Positions 1-13,047 of a stretch of 64,000 bases of DNA are shown here, piece by piece (positions within the stretch are counted from its first letter, which is position 1; each line of letters opens with the position of its first letter). A program made the position numbers and the translations under genes. Source of the stretch: Bifidobacterium breve (GTDB lineage: Bacteria; Actinomycetota; Actinomycetes; Nanopelagicales; Nanopelagicaceae); contig CAMAPN010000003.1 in the NCBI GenBank assembly GCA_945860275.1, positions 30,703 through 94,702 on the forward strand. Direction: 5' to 3'. The notes under the pieces are model-generated. The model saw only the letters and a list, made by a program, of their open reading frames with translations, had not been told where the DNA came from and did not search any database.

Positions 1-963
1 CGCGCAAAGCATGCCTTCATCTATATTCGTGGTGAAGTTACACACGTGACGCGACGATTATTACAAGCTATTGATGATGCGTATAAAGCAGGATTCCTTG
101 GTAAGAACATTTTGGGAACTGGATTTGATCTCGAACTGACGCTCCACATTGGTGCGGGCGCATATATCTGCGGTGAAGAGACGGCGCTTCTTGATTCACT
201 CGAAGGTTTCCGCGGTCAACCACGACTTCGCCCACCTTTCCCTGCAATTGCAGGTCTTTATGCCAGACCAACAGTGGTTAATAACGTCGAGTCAATCGCC
301 TCCGTTCCTGCAATCATTGAAAAAGGTGCAGAGTGGTTCGCATCCCTTGGCACAGAAAAGAGCAAAGGCTTCACTCTCTATTCGCTATCAGGCCACGTAA
401 ATAACCCGGGGCAATTTGAAGCGCCACTTGGCATCACACTTCGTGAGCTTCTTGATCTTGCAGGTGGAATTCGAACAGGTCACACTTTGAAATTCTGGAC
501 ACCAGGTGGATCGTCCACGCCTATTTTCACCGACGCACATCTAGATACACCCCTTGATTACGAATCAGTGAGCGCGGCAGGTTCGATGCTCGGTACCAAA
601 GCGCTACAAATCTTCGATGAAACTACTTGCGTGCTTCGTGCGGTACTTCGATGGACCGAGTTCTACAAGCATGAATCGTGTGGCAAGTGCACCCCTTGCC
701 GAGAAGGCACCTGGTGGTTGGTTCAGATTCTTCGCGACCTCGAGAATGGCAAAGGTAGTGAGGCAGATCTTGCCAAGCTGCTTGACCTTTGCGACAACCT
801 TTTGGGTCGTTCGTTCTGCGCTCTTGGTGATGGCGCAGCAAGTCCGATTATGTCCTCCATCAAATACTTCAGGGACGAGTACCTAGCGCATCTCACTCAC
901 GGTGGTTGTCCATTCGATCCAGTGGCATCAACGCTCTTCGCTTCAAGCAAGGTAGGTGCATAA
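1..963 (+). CDS. nuoF: NADH-quinone oxidoreductase subunit F (5' truncated by window edge)
   Basis: Frame 1 is open from base 1 ([15 protein letters not shown]...). [12 protein letters not shown] 4Fe-4S motif; followed by nuoG-N. Confidence 0.97.
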   Translation, partial: RAKHAFIYIRGEVTHVTRRLLQAIDDAYKAGFLGKNILGTGFDLELTLHIGAGAYICGEETALLDSLEGFRGQPRLRPPFPAIAGLYARPTVVNNVESIASVPAIIEKGAEWFASLGTEKSKGFTLYSLSGHVNNPGQFEAPLGITLRELLDLAGGIRTGHTLKFWTPGGSSTPIFTDAHLDTPLDYESVSAAGSMLGTKALQIFDETTCVLRAVLRWTEFYKHESCGKCTPCREGTWWLVQILRDLENGKGSEADLAKLLDLCDNLLGRSFCALGDGAASPIMSSIKYFRDEYLAHLTHGGCPFDPVASTLFASSKVGA

Positions 964-967
964 CTCA

Positions 968-3304
968 ATGACTGCCGTACAACCCCAAACAGATCAAATA
1001 ACGTTGACGATTGATGGATTTGAAGTAACCGTTCCGAAAGGCACGCTCGTTATTCGTGCAGCCGAGCAGTTGGGAATCCAAGTTCCGCGTTTTTGCGACC
1101 ATCCATTGCTTTCACCAGTTGGCGCCTGTCGTCAATGTTTGGTTTATATCGAGATCAATGGTCGTGCATTTCCAAAGCCGCAAGCTTCGTGCACTATTCC
1201 CGTTGAAAATGGCATGGTTGTAAAGACGCAACTCACCTCTGACGTCGCCCAAAAAGCGCAAGAAGGTGTAATGGAATTTCTCTTGGTCAATCATCCACTT
1301 GATTGCCCGGTCTGCGATAAGGGTGGCGAGTGCCCATTGCAGAACCAAGCCATGAGCAATGGTCGTGGTGAAAGTCGTTTTGAAGGAAAAAAGCGAACAT
1401 TCGAAAAGCCAATTCATATCTCTTCCCAAGTTTTACTCGACCGCGAGCGATGCATCCTTTGTGCACGTTGCACTCGATTCTCAAAAGAGATTGCTGGCGA
1501 TCCATTCATTGACATGGGTGAACGTGGCGCGCTCCAACAAGTCTCAATCTATGAGAAAGATCCGTTTGATTCGTACTTCTCTGGAAATACTGTACAAATT
1601 TGTCCAGTAGGTGCGCTCACTGGATCTGCATATCGATTCCGATCTCGACCATTCGATTTGATATCCACACCATCTGTCTGCGAACACTGCGCGTCAGGAT
1701 GTTCAATGCGAACCGATGTCCGTCGGAATAAGACGCTCCGTCGACTCGCTGGAAACGATCCAGAGGTAAACGAAGAGTGGAATTGCGATAAAGGTCGATG
1801 GGCGTTCCAATACACGATGGCAAAAGATCGAATCGCTGTGCCATTGATTCGTGAAAACGGAGTATTACGTGAGGCATCCTGGCCAGAAGCGTTAGCTGCA
1901 GCAGCTGCAGGTCTAAAAGGTAAGAAAGCTGGCGTGCTCGTTGGTGGCCGTACAACCGTTGAAGATGCATATGCTTATGCGAAATTTTCTCGAGTTGCTC
2001 TAGGAACTAATGACATTGATTTCCGCTCCCGTCCTCATAGTGCAGAGGAGCGCAACTTCCTAGCCAGCCACGTTGTTGGTTCAGCGGTGCGCTACAGCGA
2101 TATCGATCAAGCCGATCATGTTGTGCTCGTTGGTATTGAGCCTGAAGAGGAATCGCCAATTGTTTTCTTGAGAATACGCAAGCAAGTTCGTCAACGTGGT
2201 TTGGTCGTTACCGCAATCGCACCTTGGCAGACTCGAGGTTTTAAGAAGCTAGATGCGAAATATGTTGGTGTGGTTCCAGGAACCGAAGCGAGTGCGATTG
2301 CGCAATTAGCTCTGACGAGCGCATCTGTAATCGTCGTAGGCGAGCGACTCTGCGAATCTGCTGGTGCGCTATCTGCTGTGGCAGAGCTTGCTAGCAAGAG
2401 TGGTGCAAAGATTGCATGGGTGCCTCGTCGCGCTGGCGAACGCGGCGCACTTGAAGCTGGTGCGATTGGAAATCTACTTCCTGGTGGGCGTCCGATTTCA
2501 GATGCTGCTGCTCGAGTAGATGTCGCTGCGGCATGGTCTGTTGAGTCGCTACCGAGCGCAATTGGTTTGGATAGCACAGCAATACTTGCTGGCGCAGCAA
2601 GCGGTGCAATTGAAGCGCTTGTTGTAGGTGGTGTTGATCCTTTCGATATGCATGCTCCAGAAATTGCTGGCCTTGATAAGGCGTTCGTACTTTCGTTAGA
2701 AATGCGACCAAGTGCGATCACTGAACGAGCCGATGTCGTTCTTCCAATTGCTGCGGTAGTTGAGAAATCTGGTTCGTTTATGTCGTGGGAGGGCAGAGTT
2801 CGCGCCTTTGAGCAATCTGTTCCAGAGACCCCACATCACAGCGATCTCTATGTTCTCTCGCTTGTAGCAGAAGCGCTAGGCGCTCCACTTGGTTTCAGTA
2901 CAGTGAAAGGCGCCGCGAAGGAGTTTGGCACTTTAGCGAAATGGGATGGCGCGCGCGAAAGCTTTACTGCAACTACAGCATCTACAGCAGCCAGCTCCAC
3001 TGCGCTTGCAACCTGGCGTCAACTTCTCGATAACGGAACACTTCAAATTAACGAACCGAATCTCGCTGGAACTGCGCGAGCCGCTGTTGCTCGCATCAAT
3101 GCAGCATTTGCGAAATCACTTGCAGTTGTCAATGGTGATCTCATCACCATTTCAACAGATCGAGGCGCGCTCTCTCTTAACGTGGAGATTAGCGATGTCG
3201 TAGACAATGTCGTCTGGTTGCCCAGAAATGGAGTCGGTTCGCAATCACTTCGGATGCTCGGCGCCCTAAACGGTGCAGAAGTAAAAGTACGTAAGGGGCT
3301 ATGA
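968..3304 (+). CDS. nuoG: NADH-quinone oxidoreductase subunit G
   Basis: N-terminal 2Fe-2S and 4Fe-4S motifs ([28 protein letters not shown]); operon context. ATG at 968 preferred over the upstream GTG. Confidence 0.96.
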   Translation: MTAVQPQTDQITLTIDGFEVTVPKGTLVIRAAEQLGIQVPRFCDHPLLSPVGACRQCLVYIEINGRAFPKPQASCTIPVENGMVVKTQLTSDVAQKAQEGVMEFLLVNHPLDCPVCDKGGECPLQNQAMSNGRGESRFEGKKRTFEKPIHISSQVLLDRERCILCARCTRFSKEIAGDPFIDMGERGALQQVSIYEKDPFDSYFSGNTVQICPVGALTGSAYRFRSRPFDLISTPSVCEHCASGCSMRTDVRRNKTLRRLAGNDPEVNEEWNCDKGRWAFQYTMAKDRIAVPLIRENGVLREASWPEALAAAAAGLKGKKAGVLVGGRTTVEDAYAYAKFSRVALGTNDIDFRSRPHSAEERNFLASHVVGSAVRYSDIDQADHVVLVGIEPEEESPIVFLRIRKQVRQRGLVVTAIAPWQTRGFKKLDAKYVGVVPGTEASAIAQLALTSASVIVVGERLCESAGALSAVAELASKSGAKIAWVPRRAGERGALEAGAIGNLLPGGRPISDAAARVDVAAAWSVESLPSAIGLDSTAILAGAASGAIEALVVGGVDPFDMHAPEIAGLDKAFVLSLEMRPSAITERADVVLPIAAVVEKSGSFMSWEGRVRAFEQSVPETPHHSDLYVLSLVAEALGAPLGFSTVKGAAKEFGTLAKWDGARESFTATTASTAASSTALATWRQLLDNGTLQINEPNLAGTARAAVARINAAFAKSLAVVNGDLITISTDRGALSLNVEISDVVDNVVWLPRNGVGSQSLRMLGALNGAEVKVRKGL

Positions 3305-4557
3305 GAGAGATGACGAATATGAAAGATGCGATTCTGGATGATCCAGGTTGGCTCATCGCCATCAAAGGCCTTTTAGTATTCGTATTTTGCGTCGTATGTA
3401 CGCTGCTTGCTATCTGGTTTGAACGTCGGATTGTTGCTCGAATGCAGCTTCGCCTCGGACCTAATCGAGTCGGTAAGTTTGGGTTGCTGCAGAGTCTTGC
3501 CGATGGTGTGAAATTAGCTTTGAAGGAAGATCTCATTCCTGCTGCCGCCGATAAGTTGGTCTTTATCATCGCACCAATTATCAGCGCGACCACATGTTTC
3601 ATGGCTTTTGCAGTGATACCAATGAGCGGCCCAGTAAAAATGTTTGGCCAGGAGACCGCATTCCAACTCACTGATATACCAGTGGGCGTGCTTTATATCC
3701 TCTCGGTTGCATCAGTTGGCGTATACGGCATCGTGCTTGCGGGTTGGTCATCAGGTTCAACCTATCCATTACTAGGCGGACTGCGCTCCAGTGCGCAAGT
3801 AATCTCTTATGAAATCGCAATGGGCCTCTCGCTCGTTGCGGTCTTCTTATATGCCGGATCAATGTCCACAATCGATATTGTCGATGCGCAAGATCAGTTC
3901 TGGTATGCAGTCGTGCTCTTCCCTTCATTCATTATTTATGCAATCTCTATGGTGGGTGAAACTAACCGCGCACCTTTTGATTTGGCAGAAGCCGAAGGTG
4001 AGTTAGTTGGCGGTTTCCACACCGAGTACTCCTCACTGAAATTCGCACTCTTCTTCCTTGCCGAATATGTAAATATCGTTGGTGTTTCAGCGCTGGCCAC
4101 CACGCTCTTCCTTGGCGGTTATCACGCACCACCAGGACTTGGTTTCACTGAAAGCTGGCTAGGTGGCTGGTTCACCTTTATCTGGTTCTTCATCAAAGTC
4201 GTGCTCTTCTTCTTTGTCTTCGTATGGCTACGCGGAACGCTGCCACGACTTCGTTACGACCAATTCATGCAATTCGGTTGGAAGCTGCTGATTCCAGCAA
4301 ATATTGCGTGGATCATGATCGTTGCGGTTTTGCGCTACTTCACCATTAATGGCGCATCGCGAACATCAATTCTCATCTTCGGCGGCGCAGTGTTGGCGTT
4401 ATTCCTTCTTGGAAGTTCGCTTTATGAGCGCGCCAAGAGCAAGCGAATCACCGTCGATCAATCCGCCGTAGATGCGCCGGCTCCATATCCAGTGCCCGAG
4501 CTACCTATGAAGATTTCAACCTTTACAGTTCCAAGAGCGGAGCGCGAACGTGAGTGA
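3301..4557 (+). CDS. nuoH: NADH-quinone oxidoreductase subunit H
   Basis: [18 protein letters not shown] and [26 protein letters not shown] motifs. Confidence 0.97.
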   Translation: MREMTNMKDAILDDPGWLIAIKGLLVFVFCVVCTLLAIWFERRIVARMQLRLGPNRVGKFGLLQSLADGVKLALKEDLIPAAADKLVFIIAPIISATTCFMAFAVIPMSGPVKMFGQETAFQLTDIPVGVLYILSVASVGVYGIVLAGWSSGSTYPLLGGLRSSAQVISYEIAMGLSLVAVFLYAGSMSTIDIVDAQDQFWYAVVLFPSFIIYAISMVGETNRAPFDLAEAEGELVGGFHTEYSSLKFALFFLAEYVNIVGVSALATTLFLGGYHAPPGLGFTESWLGGWFTFIWFFIKVVLFFFVFVWLRGTLPRLRYDQFMQFGWKLLIPANIAWIMIVAVLRYFTINGASRTSILIFGGAVLALFLLGSSLYERAKSKRITVDQSAVDAPAPYPVPELPMKISTFTVPRAERERE

Positions 4558-5152
4558 GTTAGAGCCAAAGCGCGCCATTGATGGCGCCGCAGAAGAATCA
4601 ATCCACATTCCGATTGATGGTCCCGCACCACTTTTTACCCAACTCAAGGGTTTCTGGACGACCTTTGCTGCTCAATTCAAGAAGGTCACCACAGTTGAGT
4701 ACCCAGAAGTCAAAGAACCGACCGCGCCCAGGTTTCATGGTCGACATCAACTAAATCGCCATCCTGATGGACTTGAGAAGTGCATCGGTTGCGAGTTGTG
4801 CGCGTGGGCATGTCCTGCAGATGCAATTTATGTCGAAGGCGCCGAGAACACTGATGACCAGCGATATTCGCCGGGTGAGCGTTACGGCAAGGTTTATCAA
4901 ATCAATTATCTACGGTGCATCTTCTGTGGGTTATGTATCGAGGCGTGCCCAACTCGCGCGCTTACGATGACTAACGAGTATGAATTAGCGGATGACTCAC
5001 GTAAGAAATTGATTTTCGAGAAAGAAGATCTGCTCGCTCCGCTTCGTAGCGGAATGTTGCAGCCGCCGCATCCTTATTACCCAGGCACCGATGACCAGGA
5101 TTATTACCACGGACGAGTAACCGAGGCACATCCGTCACAGGAGCAAAAGTGA
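4550..5152 (+). CDS. nuoI: NADH-quinone oxidoreductase subunit I
   Basis: Two 4Fe-4S motifs [12 protein letters not shown] and [12 protein letters not shown]. Confidence 0.97.
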   Translation: MSELEPKRAIDGAAEESIHIPIDGPAPLFTQLKGFWTTFAAQFKKVTTVEYPEVKEPTAPRFHGRHQLNRHPDGLEKCIGCELCAWACPADAIYVEGAENTDDQRYSPGERYGKVYQINYLRCIFCGLCIEACPTRALTMTNEYELADDSRKKLIFEKEDLLAPLRSGMLQPPHPYYPGTDDQDYYHGRVTEAHPSQEQK

Positions 5153-5949
5153 ATATCGCCGCAATCGTAAATAACCAAACGCAATCTCCCGAAGCGGTGC
5201 TCTTCTTCATTCTCGCGCCGATTATGGTTCTTGCAGCGCTAGGAATGCTGGTTGTGAAGAAAGCCGTGCACTCTGCGCTGTTGCTAGCGGTAGTGATGGT
5301 TGGGCTTGCAATCTTCTACATCGCAAATGAAGCGCCGTTCTTAGGCATTGTCCAAGTCGTTGTGTACACCGGCGCCGTGATGATGCTCTTCCTCTTTATT
5401 TTGATGTTAGTGGGCGTCGATTCTTCAGATTCAATTGAAGAGACCATCAAGGGCCAGCGTATTGGTGGCGTTCTCGGTTCAGTTGGTGTTGGTTTTCTGT
5501 TGATCTCGTTACTTAGTCGAGCTGAGTTGGGCCAAGATTATGTTGGCCTTGATTTGATTAATAGCGAAGGCAACGTTCAGTCTATCGCTAAGGTGCTCTT
5601 TACTCGCTACGTTTGGGCATTCGAAGTTATTTCTGCACTTTTGATTACCGCAGCGCTTGGCGCAATGGTGTTAGCTCATCGCGAGCGAATCTTGCCACGT
5701 AAGAGTCAGCGCGAATTAGCGGCAGAGCGGGTACGGCAAACCTCTATTCCGGTCGCAGGGCTTCCTGGGCCAGGTACGTACGCGCAACATAACGCGGTTG
5801 ATATTCCTGCGCTCCTACCTGATGGCTCTCCATCCGATGCATCTGTCTCGAAAGTCATTGCTGCTCGTGGTGAATTAGCTAATCCAGCAAACTTCCGAAT
5901 GAAAGAGAGCAATGGGAATAGCGCAAATGGCGAAGCAGGGGAGGAGTAG
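5149..5949 (+). CDS. nuoJ: NADH-quinone oxidoreductase subunit J
   Basis: Membrane protein with [22 protein letters not shown] motif; operon order. Confidence 0.95.
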   Translation: MNIAAIVNNQTQSPEAVLFFILAPIMVLAALGMLVVKKAVHSALLLAVVMVGLAIFYIANEAPFLGIVQVVVYTGAVMMLFLFILMLVGVDSSDSIEETIKGQRIGGVLGSVGVGFLLISLLSRAELGQDYVGLDLINSEGNVQSIAKVLFTRYVWAFEVISALLITAALGAMVLAHRERILPRKSQRELAAERVRQTSIPVAGLPGPGTYAQHNAVDIPALLPDGSPSDASVSKVIAARGELANPANFRMKESNGNSANGEAGEE

Positions 5950-5955
5950 TCGAAC

Positions 5956-6255
5956 ATGTCACTAGATAACTACCTCTACCTCTCTGCGCTGCTTTTTACT
6001 ATTGGCGCCGCCGGAGTACTTATTCGACGTAACGCAATCGTTGTTTTCATGTGTATTGAATTAATGCTTAATGCGTCGAATCTAGCGTTTGTCACTTTCT
6101 CGCGAATGCATGGCAATATCGATGGCCAGCTCTTCGCTTTCTTCACGATGGTCGTTGCTGCTTGTGAAGTAGTTGTTGGCCTGGCAATTATCGTCACCAT
6201 CTACCGCTCTCGTCGCTCTGCTTCCGTTGACGATGCGAGATTGTTGAAGCTCTAA
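5956..6255 (+). CDS. nuoK: NADH-quinone oxidoreductase subunit K
   Basis: 99-aa membrane protein, [14 protein letters not shown] motif. Confidence 0.96.
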   Translation: MSLDNYLYLSALLFTIGAAGVLIRRNAIVVFMCIELMLNASNLAFVTFSRMHGNIDGQLFAFFTMVVAACEVVVGLAIIVTIYRSRRSASVDDARLLKL

Positions 6256-8168
6256 TGAACGGAACCTCACAGATGCTCGTTTATCTCATCGCAATTCCGC
6301 TCTTCAGCGCGGCTTTCTTATTGCTAGGTGGCCGTGCGCTCGACAAGGTTGGTCACATCATTGGCACCCTTGCATCATCGGCAGCCTTTGTCATCGGCCT
6401 CCTTGAATTCTTTGCGATGCTCGGCCGAGCTCCTGAGAATCGGGGCGTAACCCAGCGCCTCTTCACCTGGATTGAAGTGGGAAATTTCAACGTTGGCGCA
6501 TCGCTCTTTCTCGATCAACTCTCCATGTGCTTTGTTCTGCTCATTACGGGCGTTGGCACGTTGATTCACATCTATTCAATCGCCTACATGTCGCACGATC
6601 ACGATCGTCGCCGCTTCTTCGCGTTTCTCAATCTCTTTATCGCCGCAATGTTGCTCTTGGTGCTCGGTGATTCCTACTTAAGTCTCTATGTAGGTTGGGA
6701 AGGCGTTGGCCTTGCCTCCTACCTACTTATCGGTTTCTGGAATCAGAAGCCGGCATATGCCACTGCCGCGAAGAAAGCATTCGTAGCCAATCGCGTCGGC
6801 GATGTCGGACTTTCACTCGCCGTCATGATCGCTTTCGTTCAATTCGGCTCGGTCTCATTTAGCGGAGTCGCTGAGGGAGTCGAAGCAGGAAAGGCAAGCT
6901 CATTAGCACTTAACTGTCTTGGTGCGGCGCTTTTGCTCGCAGCAGTTGGTAAGTCAGCGCAATTCCCGCTCCAAGCATGGCTTGGCGATGCGATGGCGGG
7001 ACCTACGCCCGTTTCGGCGCTCATTCACGCAGCAACGATGGTTACCGCAGGCGTTTACCTGATCTCTCGTTCACATTTTGTTTTCGATGTTGCCACCATT
7101 GCGCAGACGTTAGTTCTAATCGTCGGTGCAATCACGCTCCTCTTTGGCGCCATTATCGGTATGGCAAAAGATGACATCAAAAAAGCGCTCGCAGCATCAA
7201 CAATGTCCCAGATTGGCTACATGATTCTTGCAACAGGCCTTGGGCCAGTTGGATATGCATTCGCGATGATGCACTTGCTCACACACGGTTTCTTCAAAGC
7301 GGGAATGTTCCTCGGTGCAGGTTCAGTTATGCATGGCATGAATGATGAAGTGGATATGCGCAAATACGGCGCACTCCGAAAATACATGCCGATCACATTT
7401 GTAACTTTCGGACTTGGCTATCTAGCGATTATCGGCGTACCACCGTTCGCAGGCTTCTACTCGAAAGATAAAATTATTGAAATCGCTCTGGATGCGGGAG
7501 GCGCCAAGGGAATCATTCTTGGTTCCATCACACTCCTTGGTGCAGCAATAACAGCGTTTTATATGTCACGAGTGATGTTGATGACCTTCTTTGGAAGCAA
7601 GCGCTGGGATGCCGGAACGCACCCACATGAATCTCCGTCGTTGATGACTATTCCGATGATCATCCTTGCAATCGGATCAGTAACTGCAGGCTTTATCTTT
7701 AATATGGGCGATCGATTTGTGAAGTTCTTGGAACCGGTCTTTCATAGCGAACACGGTGGACACGGCGAGAAAGCGCATTTGCTCCCACCGATTGTTGTCT
7801 CTGCGTTAGCGCTAACTGCTGTGGCTATTGGTGTTTCGATTGCCATCGCAAAGTATGGTCGAGGAAAAGAGATTCCAACAGTGGCACCAAGTGACGTTTC
7901 AGTGTGGACGAAGGTTGCCCGTCGCGACCTTCTTCAAGATGATCTCAACGAAGCGCTCTTCATGCGCCCTGGCCAAGAACTGACAAAAGCGCTGGCCATC
8001 GTCGATGAGAAAGTCATTGATGGTGCGGTCCGAGGCGTGGGTTCACTTACCCTTGATGTGGCCAGTGGCGTGCGTAAGACACAAACTGGATTTGTTCGCT
8101 CGTATGCGCTCTGGATTGTTGTCGGCGCGCTGGCGATTCTCGCAGCGATTACGTTGGTGACGCTATGA
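6255..8168 (+). CDS. nuoL: NADH-quinone oxidoreductase subunit L
   Basis: [18 protein letters not shown] motif; antiporter-like membrane subunit. Confidence 0.97.
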   Translation: MNGTSQMLVYLIAIPLFSAAFLLLGGRALDKVGHIIGTLASSAAFVIGLLEFFAMLGRAPENRGVTQRLFTWIEVGNFNVGASLFLDQLSMCFVLLITGVGTLIHIYSIAYMSHDHDRRRFFAFLNLFIAAMLLLVLGDSYLSLYVGWEGVGLASYLLIGFWNQKPAYATAAKKAFVANRVGDVGLSLAVMIAFVQFGSVSFSGVAEGVEAGKASSLALNCLGAALLLAAVGKSAQFPLQAWLGDAMAGPTPVSALIHAATMVTAGVYLISRSHFVFDVATIAQTLVLIVGAITLLFGAIIGMAKDDIKKALAASTMSQIGYMILATGLGPVGYAFAMMHLLTHGFFKAGMFLGAGSVMHGMNDEVDMRKYGALRKYMPITFVTFGLGYLAIIGVPPFAGFYSKDKIIEIALDAGGAKGIILGSITLLGAAITAFYMSRVMLMTFFGSKRWDAGTHPHESPSLMTIPMIILAIGSVTAGFIFNMGDRFVKFLEPVFHSEHGGHGEKAHLLPPIVVSALALTAVAIGVSIAIAKYGRGKEIPTVAPSDVSVWTKVARRDLLQDDLNEALFMRPGQELTKALAIVDEKVIDGAVRGVGSLTLDVASGVRKTQTGFVRSYALWIVVGALAILAAITLVTL

Positions 8169-9664
8169 GTTCGTTGACGATTCTTGGCTTACTCCCATTA
8201 ATTGGAAGCCTCGCGCTTTTCTTACTACCAAAAGAGCGTGAGTTGCTCGCGAAGCAAGTTGCCCTCGGCATATCAACGGTCGTTGCTATCGCAGGGCTTT
8301 TGCTGGCAACGTCATTCGATCGTGGCCAAGTTGGTTTCCAATTCGTCGAGAAGTATTCATGGATTCCCGCGTTCGGTATTAATTACGGCCTTGGTGTTGA
8401 TGGCATGGCGCTCTTACTTATTTTACTCGCGCTCATCCTTACGCCAATTGTCATTCTCGCTTGCTGGAATGAGGCAGAAGGTGGCCGTTGGAGCGTGAAG
8501 ACATTCTTCGCCCTCTTGCTCATTCTTGAGACGATGATGGTGGGCGTTTTCGCTGCAACCGACATCTTCCTCTTCTATCTCTTCTTCGAAGCGATGCTCA
8601 TTCCGGTTTATTTCTTAATTGGTGGATACGGTTCTGGCGAGCGCGCTGCAGCGGCAGTGAAGTTCCTGCTGTACTCGCTCTTTGGTGGCTTGCTGATGCT
8701 TGCATCAATAATCGGTCTGTACGTTGTCAGCGGTGATCAACTTGGGGCCTCAACCTTTGATGTCACTGAGCTCTCGAAACTCAGCCTCAATAATCAGACT
8801 GAAATTTTGCTATTCCTTGGCTTCTTCATCGCGTTCGCTATCAAAGCGCCGCTCTGGCCATTTCATACCTGGCTCCCTGATGCAGCGAAAGCTGCTACCC
8901 CAGGAACCTCTGTCCTTCTCCTTGGTGTGCTCGACAAGGTAGGCACCTACGGAATGATCCGCTTCTGTCTTACTCTCTTCCCAGACGCATCGAAGCAACT
9001 TGGGCCAACGATCATCGTGCTCTCATTGATTTCGATCTTCTATGGCGCTTTCCTTGCGATTTGGCAGAGTAATGGCGATATCAAACGATTGATTTCCTAC
9101 ACATCCATTTCGCACTTCGGTTTTATCACCCTAGGAATCTTTGCTTTCACCGCTCAAGGTCAATCCGGATCGATCCTTTATATGGTCAATCATGGGTTCT
9201 CGACTGCGGCGCTCTTCCTCATCGCTGGTTGGATGATTGCGCGTCGGAACTCCTCCAAAGTTCAAGATTTTGGTGGCTTGCAACGAGTCACACCACTTAT
9301 GGCGTGGTCGTTCTTCATCGCAGGCCTATCGAGTTTGGCCCTACCTGGGCTCTCCTCGTTTGTCAGTGAATTCTTAGTTCTTGTTGGGACATTCGTTCAC
9401 TATCCGGTGGCTGCAGTTATTGGAACGCTCGGCATCATTCTCGCTGCGCTATATATCTTGATTCCGGTGCAACGTGCTCTTCATGGCCCGACAACGCCAG
9501 GTAACGAGAATCTGAAAGATTTGAATGTGCGGGAGAAGATTGCGATAGCTCCGGTAATCGCGCTAATTATCTTCTTTGGTTTCTTTCCGCAGATTCTCTT
9601 GAATGTCATTAATCCTGGAGCGCAAGCCTCAGTTTCTGCTCTCAACATAGGAGGAGATAAGTGA
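8165..9664 (+). CDS. nuoM: NADH-quinone oxidoreductase subunit M
   Basis: [16 protein letters not shown] and PFHTWLPDA motifs; operon order. Confidence 0.97.
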   Translation: MSSLTILGLLPLIGSLALFLLPKERELLAKQVALGISTVVAIAGLLLATSFDRGQVGFQFVEKYSWIPAFGINYGLGVDGMALLLILLALILTPIVILACWNEAEGGRWSVKTFFALLLILETMMVGVFAATDIFLFYLFFEAMLIPVYFLIGGYGSGERAAAAVKFLLYSLFGGLLMLASIIGLYVVSGDQLGASTFDVTELSKLSLNNQTEILLFLGFFIAFAIKAPLWPFHTWLPDAAKAATPGTSVLLLGVLDKVGTYGMIRFCLTLFPDASKQLGPTIIVLSLISIFYGAFLAIWQSNGDIKRLISYTSISHFGFITLGIFAFTAQGQSGSILYMVNHGFSTAALFLIAGWMIARRNSSKVQDFGGLQRVTPLMAWSFFIAGLSSLALPGLSSFVSEFLVLVGTFVHYPVAAVIGTLGIILAALYILIPVQRALHGPTTPGNENLKDLNVREKIAIAPVIALIIFFGFFPQILLNVINPGAQASVSALNIGGDK

Positions 9665-11181
9665 TAACCGCTCCGAAGATTGAATATGGGGCGCTCGCCC
9701 CAGTACTCATCGTTCTCGCTTGTGCCGTCCTTGCTGTCTTAGTTGAAGCGTTTGTATCTCGTCGCCAGCGATATGTCGTGCAAACTTCTCTGAGCTTTGC
9801 TGCAATCGCGCTAGGTTTCCTTGCAGTTCTACTCAATAAAGATGTTTCTGGTCGATTTGCTGAAGGAGCAGTTGCAGTCGATGGCGTAACGGTCATCCTG
9901 CAGGGCACAATCTTGATTTTTGCGCTCCTTGGATTGTTATTGATTGCCGAGCGTGGCTTCCAATCTTTCACCGCACAAGCCTCTGCGCTTCCTGGCTCTG
10001 CAGACGAGCAACGCGCGTTAGCGTCTGGTTTGCAACAGACTGAAGTCTTTCCATTAACGCTCTTTGCTGTAGGTGGAGCGTTACTCTTTCCTGCGGCAAA
10101 CGATCTCATCACGCTCTTTGTCGCGTTAGAAGTTCTCTCGCTTCCACTTTATTTAATGGCAGGTTTGTCGCAACGTCGCCGCTTGCTCTCGCAAGAAGCA
10201 GGGTTGAAGTACTTCCTCCTTGGCGCTTTCTCATCTGCCTTCTTTCTCTTTGGCTCCGCATTCCTCTATGGCTATGCCGGCACCACCACATTCGAAGGAA
10301 TTAAGAGCGTGATTCGAGCCTCGCCAGGAAATGACATGTACCTGATGGTGGGGCTATCAATGCTTACCGTTGGTTTACTCTTCAAAGTTTCCGCTGCTCC
10401 ATTCCACTCATGGACTCCAGATGTCTATCAAGGAGCGCCAACGCCAATTACAGCATTTATGGCTGCGGTAACGAAGGTGGCTGCCTTCGGAGCTATCCTG
10501 CGGATCTTTTACTCAACCATTGGTGGCATGGTCTGGACATGGCGCCCAGTGTTCGTGGTCGTCTCGATTCTCACGATGGCTGTTGGAACAATCATCGCGA
10601 TTGCCCAGAAGGATGTGAAGCGCGTCCTTGCCTACTCTGCGATTGCACACTCTGGATTCTTACTTACTGGAATTGTGGCCTTCAACAAATCTGGTCTAGA
10701 TGCAACGTTGCTTTATCTTGCGACCTATGGCTTCACAACGCTTGGAACTTTCGCGGTAGTGACGCTTGTTCGTGATGCTGGCGGAGAGGTGACCGACCTC
10801 AATCGCTGGAGCGGCCTTGGAAAACGCTCTCCGTTAATTGCGGGAATCTTTACCCTTTTCTTGCTTGCACTCGCTGGTATCCCACTTACCTCAGGCTTTA
10901 TTGGAAAGTTTGCGATTTTCTCAGCAGCCTACGAGAGCGGCAATATCTCAGTGGTAATTGCTGGCGTGCTTGCATCAGCAGTCGCCGCGTTCTTCTACAT
11001 TCGAATTGTGGTCTTGATGTACTTCAACGATCCGCAAGAAGATGGCACATCGGTTGTCATTCCATCGCCAGTGACCGCGTTGACCATTGGTATTTGTGCG
11101 GTCGCTACCTTGGTACTTGGCATCTTCCCGCAGCCAGTGATCAATATGATCAACTCTCTGGCAACTTTCGTTGCTGGATAG
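9661..11181 (+). CDS. nuoN: NADH-quinone oxidoreductase subunit N
   Basis: ALEVLSLPLYLMAG and PFHSWTPDVYQGAP motifs; operon order. Confidence 0.97.
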   Translation: MITAPKIEYGALAPVLIVLACAVLAVLVEAFVSRRQRYVVQTSLSFAAIALGFLAVLLNKDVSGRFAEGAVAVDGVTVILQGTILIFALLGLLLIAERGFQSFTAQASALPGSADEQRALASGLQQTEVFPLTLFAVGGALLFPAANDLITLFVALEVLSLPLYLMAGLSQRRRLLSQEAGLKYFLLGAFSSAFFLFGSAFLYGYAGTTTFEGIKSVIRASPGNDMYLMVGLSMLTVGLLFKVSAAPFHSWTPDVYQGAPTPITAFMAAVTKVAAFGAILRIFYSTIGGMVWTWRPVFVVVSILTMAVGTIIAIAQKDVKRVLAYSAIAHSGFLLTGIVAFNKSGLDATLLYLATYGFTTLGTFAVVTLVRDAGGEVTDLNRWSGLGKRSPLIAGIFTLFLLALAGIPLTSGFIGKFAIFSAAYESGNISVVIAGVLASAVAAFFYIRIVVLMYFNDPQEDGTSVVIPSPVTALTIGICAVATLVLGIFPQPVINMINSLATFVAG

Positions 11182-11190
11182 CGACTACTA

Positions 11191-12174
11191 GTGGTTAGCC
11201 TGCCATCGCTCTCACCAGAGGTTGAGCGCGAATTAAGTGCGCGTATGGATGCGGTGGAGCGCTTCTTATTCGATCATGCAGCGGGTGAATTTCCTTTTGC
11301 CACGGAAACATCGCGCCACCTGATCTCTGCAGGTGGAAAGCGCTTTCGTCCGATGCTCACGCTGCTTGCCTCAAATTATGGTGATCCGACCCGAGAAGAA
11401 ATCATCAAAGCAGCTGTCGTAGTTGAACTTACCCATCTAGCAACGCTCTATCACGACGATGTGATGGATGAAGCGCCCCTGCGTCGCGGTGTAGAGAGTG
11501 CGAATAAGCGATGGGGAAATTCGGTTGCTATTCTCACCGGTGATTACCTCTTTGCAAAGTCTTCACTACTACTTGCTGATCTAGGTCCTGATGCTGTTCG
11601 TCATCAGGCAATGACTTTTGAGCGTCTAGTAGTTGGTCAGATTATGGAGACGCAAGGGCCGCAAGGTGGCATGGATCGCTTGGCGCATTACATCAAAGTG
11701 GTTACTGAGAAGACTGGTTCGCTCTTTGGCCTCTGTGCTCGGTATGGCGGGTATCTCTCCGGAGCGAAGCCTGAGATTGTGGAGACGTTAGTTCGATTTA
11801 GCGAAGAACTCGGCATCGCCTTCCAACTTGCTGATGATGTGATCGATATTGAAAGCTCATCGAATCAATCAGGTAAGACACCAGGAACTGATCTTCGAGA
11901 GGGCGTCCCAACGCTTGTTACTTTATTAGTGCAACAGATGGGGCTAGCAAGCGATACGCGATTACTTGAATTGTTATCGGGTCCAATCCTTGATGAGAGC
12001 GATGTCGAGTTCGCACTCCAAGCCCTTCGCGAGCATGAAGCGTTACACGAGGCAAAGCGAATCACAATGCAATATGCCGAAAGTGCGCGGAAGATGCTTT
12101 CGACGCTACCTCTTAATGGCACTACAGAGGGGCTGTTAGGCCTGTGTGATGCCCTGGTCTCCAGGTCTGCCTGA
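11191..12174 (+). CDS. Polyprenyl diphosphate synthase
   Basis: DDVMDEAPLRRG (first Asp-rich motif) and LADDVIDIE (second motif); GTG start. Confidence 0.93.
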   Translation: MVSLPSLSPEVERELSARMDAVERFLFDHAAGEFPFATETSRHLISAGGKRFRPMLTLLASNYGDPTREEIIKAAVVVELTHLATLYHDDVMDEAPLRRGVESANKRWGNSVAILTGDYLFAKSSLLLADLGPDAVRHQAMTFERLVVGQIMETQGPQGGMDRLAHYIKVVTEKTGSLFGLCARYGGYLSGAKPEIVETLVRFSEELGIAFQLADDVIDIESSSNQSGKTPGTDLREGVPTLVTLLVQQMGLASDTRLLELLSGPILDESDVEFALQALREHEALHEAKRITMQYAESARKMLSTLPLNGTTEGLLGLCDALVSRSA

Positions 12175-13032
12175 TCGCACCATATCGGTGGCCAGGACGC
12201 TCAACGCTAGCCAAATCGTAAGAAAACCAATCCACCGTGAGCCAGACATCTGCTCATGATTGATGAAGACTCCCACAAGGAACATAACAGTTGGCGTGAT
12301 GTACTGCATCAATCCCAAAGTCGTAAGTGGCAGACGGACTGCTGCGTTATTAAAAGCGAGCAGCGGTAATACAGTTGCAAATCCTGCAGTTGCCAGCCCA
12401 AGTGAGATCCATAAGCCGTTACCAAATTGCGCATCGCCTTGTATTTCAAGACGTGTTAAATAAAAGATGGTGGGAAGTGAGGCAAAAATTGTTTCGATAG
12501 CAAGACCGATTAACGGATCAACTTTCAATTTCTTTTTGATAACGCTGTAGAGACCCCAGGTACATGCAAGGCCAAGTGCAATAAGTGGCAACTGGCCATA
12601 GTCGTAGGTGAGCGCGATGACTCCAATAGTTGCGATTGCAACAGCAAGCCATTGAAGTTTTCGCATCTTCTCCCGAAGGATGATGACGCCGAACGCAACA
12701 TTCATCAAAGGGGTTATGTAGTACCCCAGAGAAGATTCGACAATTCGATCGACCGTCACAGACCAGATATAAATCGCCCAGTTACCAGAGACCAATCCTG
12801 CGGTAAGTGCAAGCAACAAGAACATTCGTGGGTTGCGGAGAATTCGTAGTGCTTCTTTGAGTTCATGTCGGAATGCAAGTGCTGCCCAACAGACGACAAG
12901 TGACCAGATGGCGCGGTGCGAGATGATCTCGAAGGCGCTGGCTTGGCGCATCCAGCCCCAATAGATTGGTAGCGCTCCCCAGATGATGTATGCGAACAAG
13001 CCATAGAGCAACCCACTCTGTTGTTTGTTCAC
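12136..13032 (-). CDS. rarD: RarD/EamA-family transporter
   Basis: Ten-TM EamA-type protein starting YGLFAYIIWGALPIYW, typical of RarD. Confidence 0.85.
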   Translation of the reverse strand: MNKQQSGLLYGLFAYIIWGALPIYWGWMRQASAFEIISHRAIWSLVVCWAALAFRHELKEALRILRNPRMFLLLALTAGLVSGNWAIYIWSVTVDRIVESSLGYYITPLMNVAFGVIILREKMRKLQWLAVAIATIGVIALTYDYGQLPLIALGLACTWGLYSVIKKKLKVDPLIGLAIETIFASLPTIFYLTRLEIQGDAQFGNGLWISLGLATAGFATVLPLLAFNNAAVRLPLTTLGLMQYITPTVMFLVGVFINHEQMSGSRWIGFLTIWLALSVLATDMVRSGRPGDQGITQA

Positions 13033-13047
13033 AAGGGCAACCTTCGG

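Noticed and set aside
2191-2721. 176-aa minus-strand ORF inside nuoG
   Set aside because: Ser/Ala/Pro-rich antisense shadow of a conserved gene; no start signal or domain.
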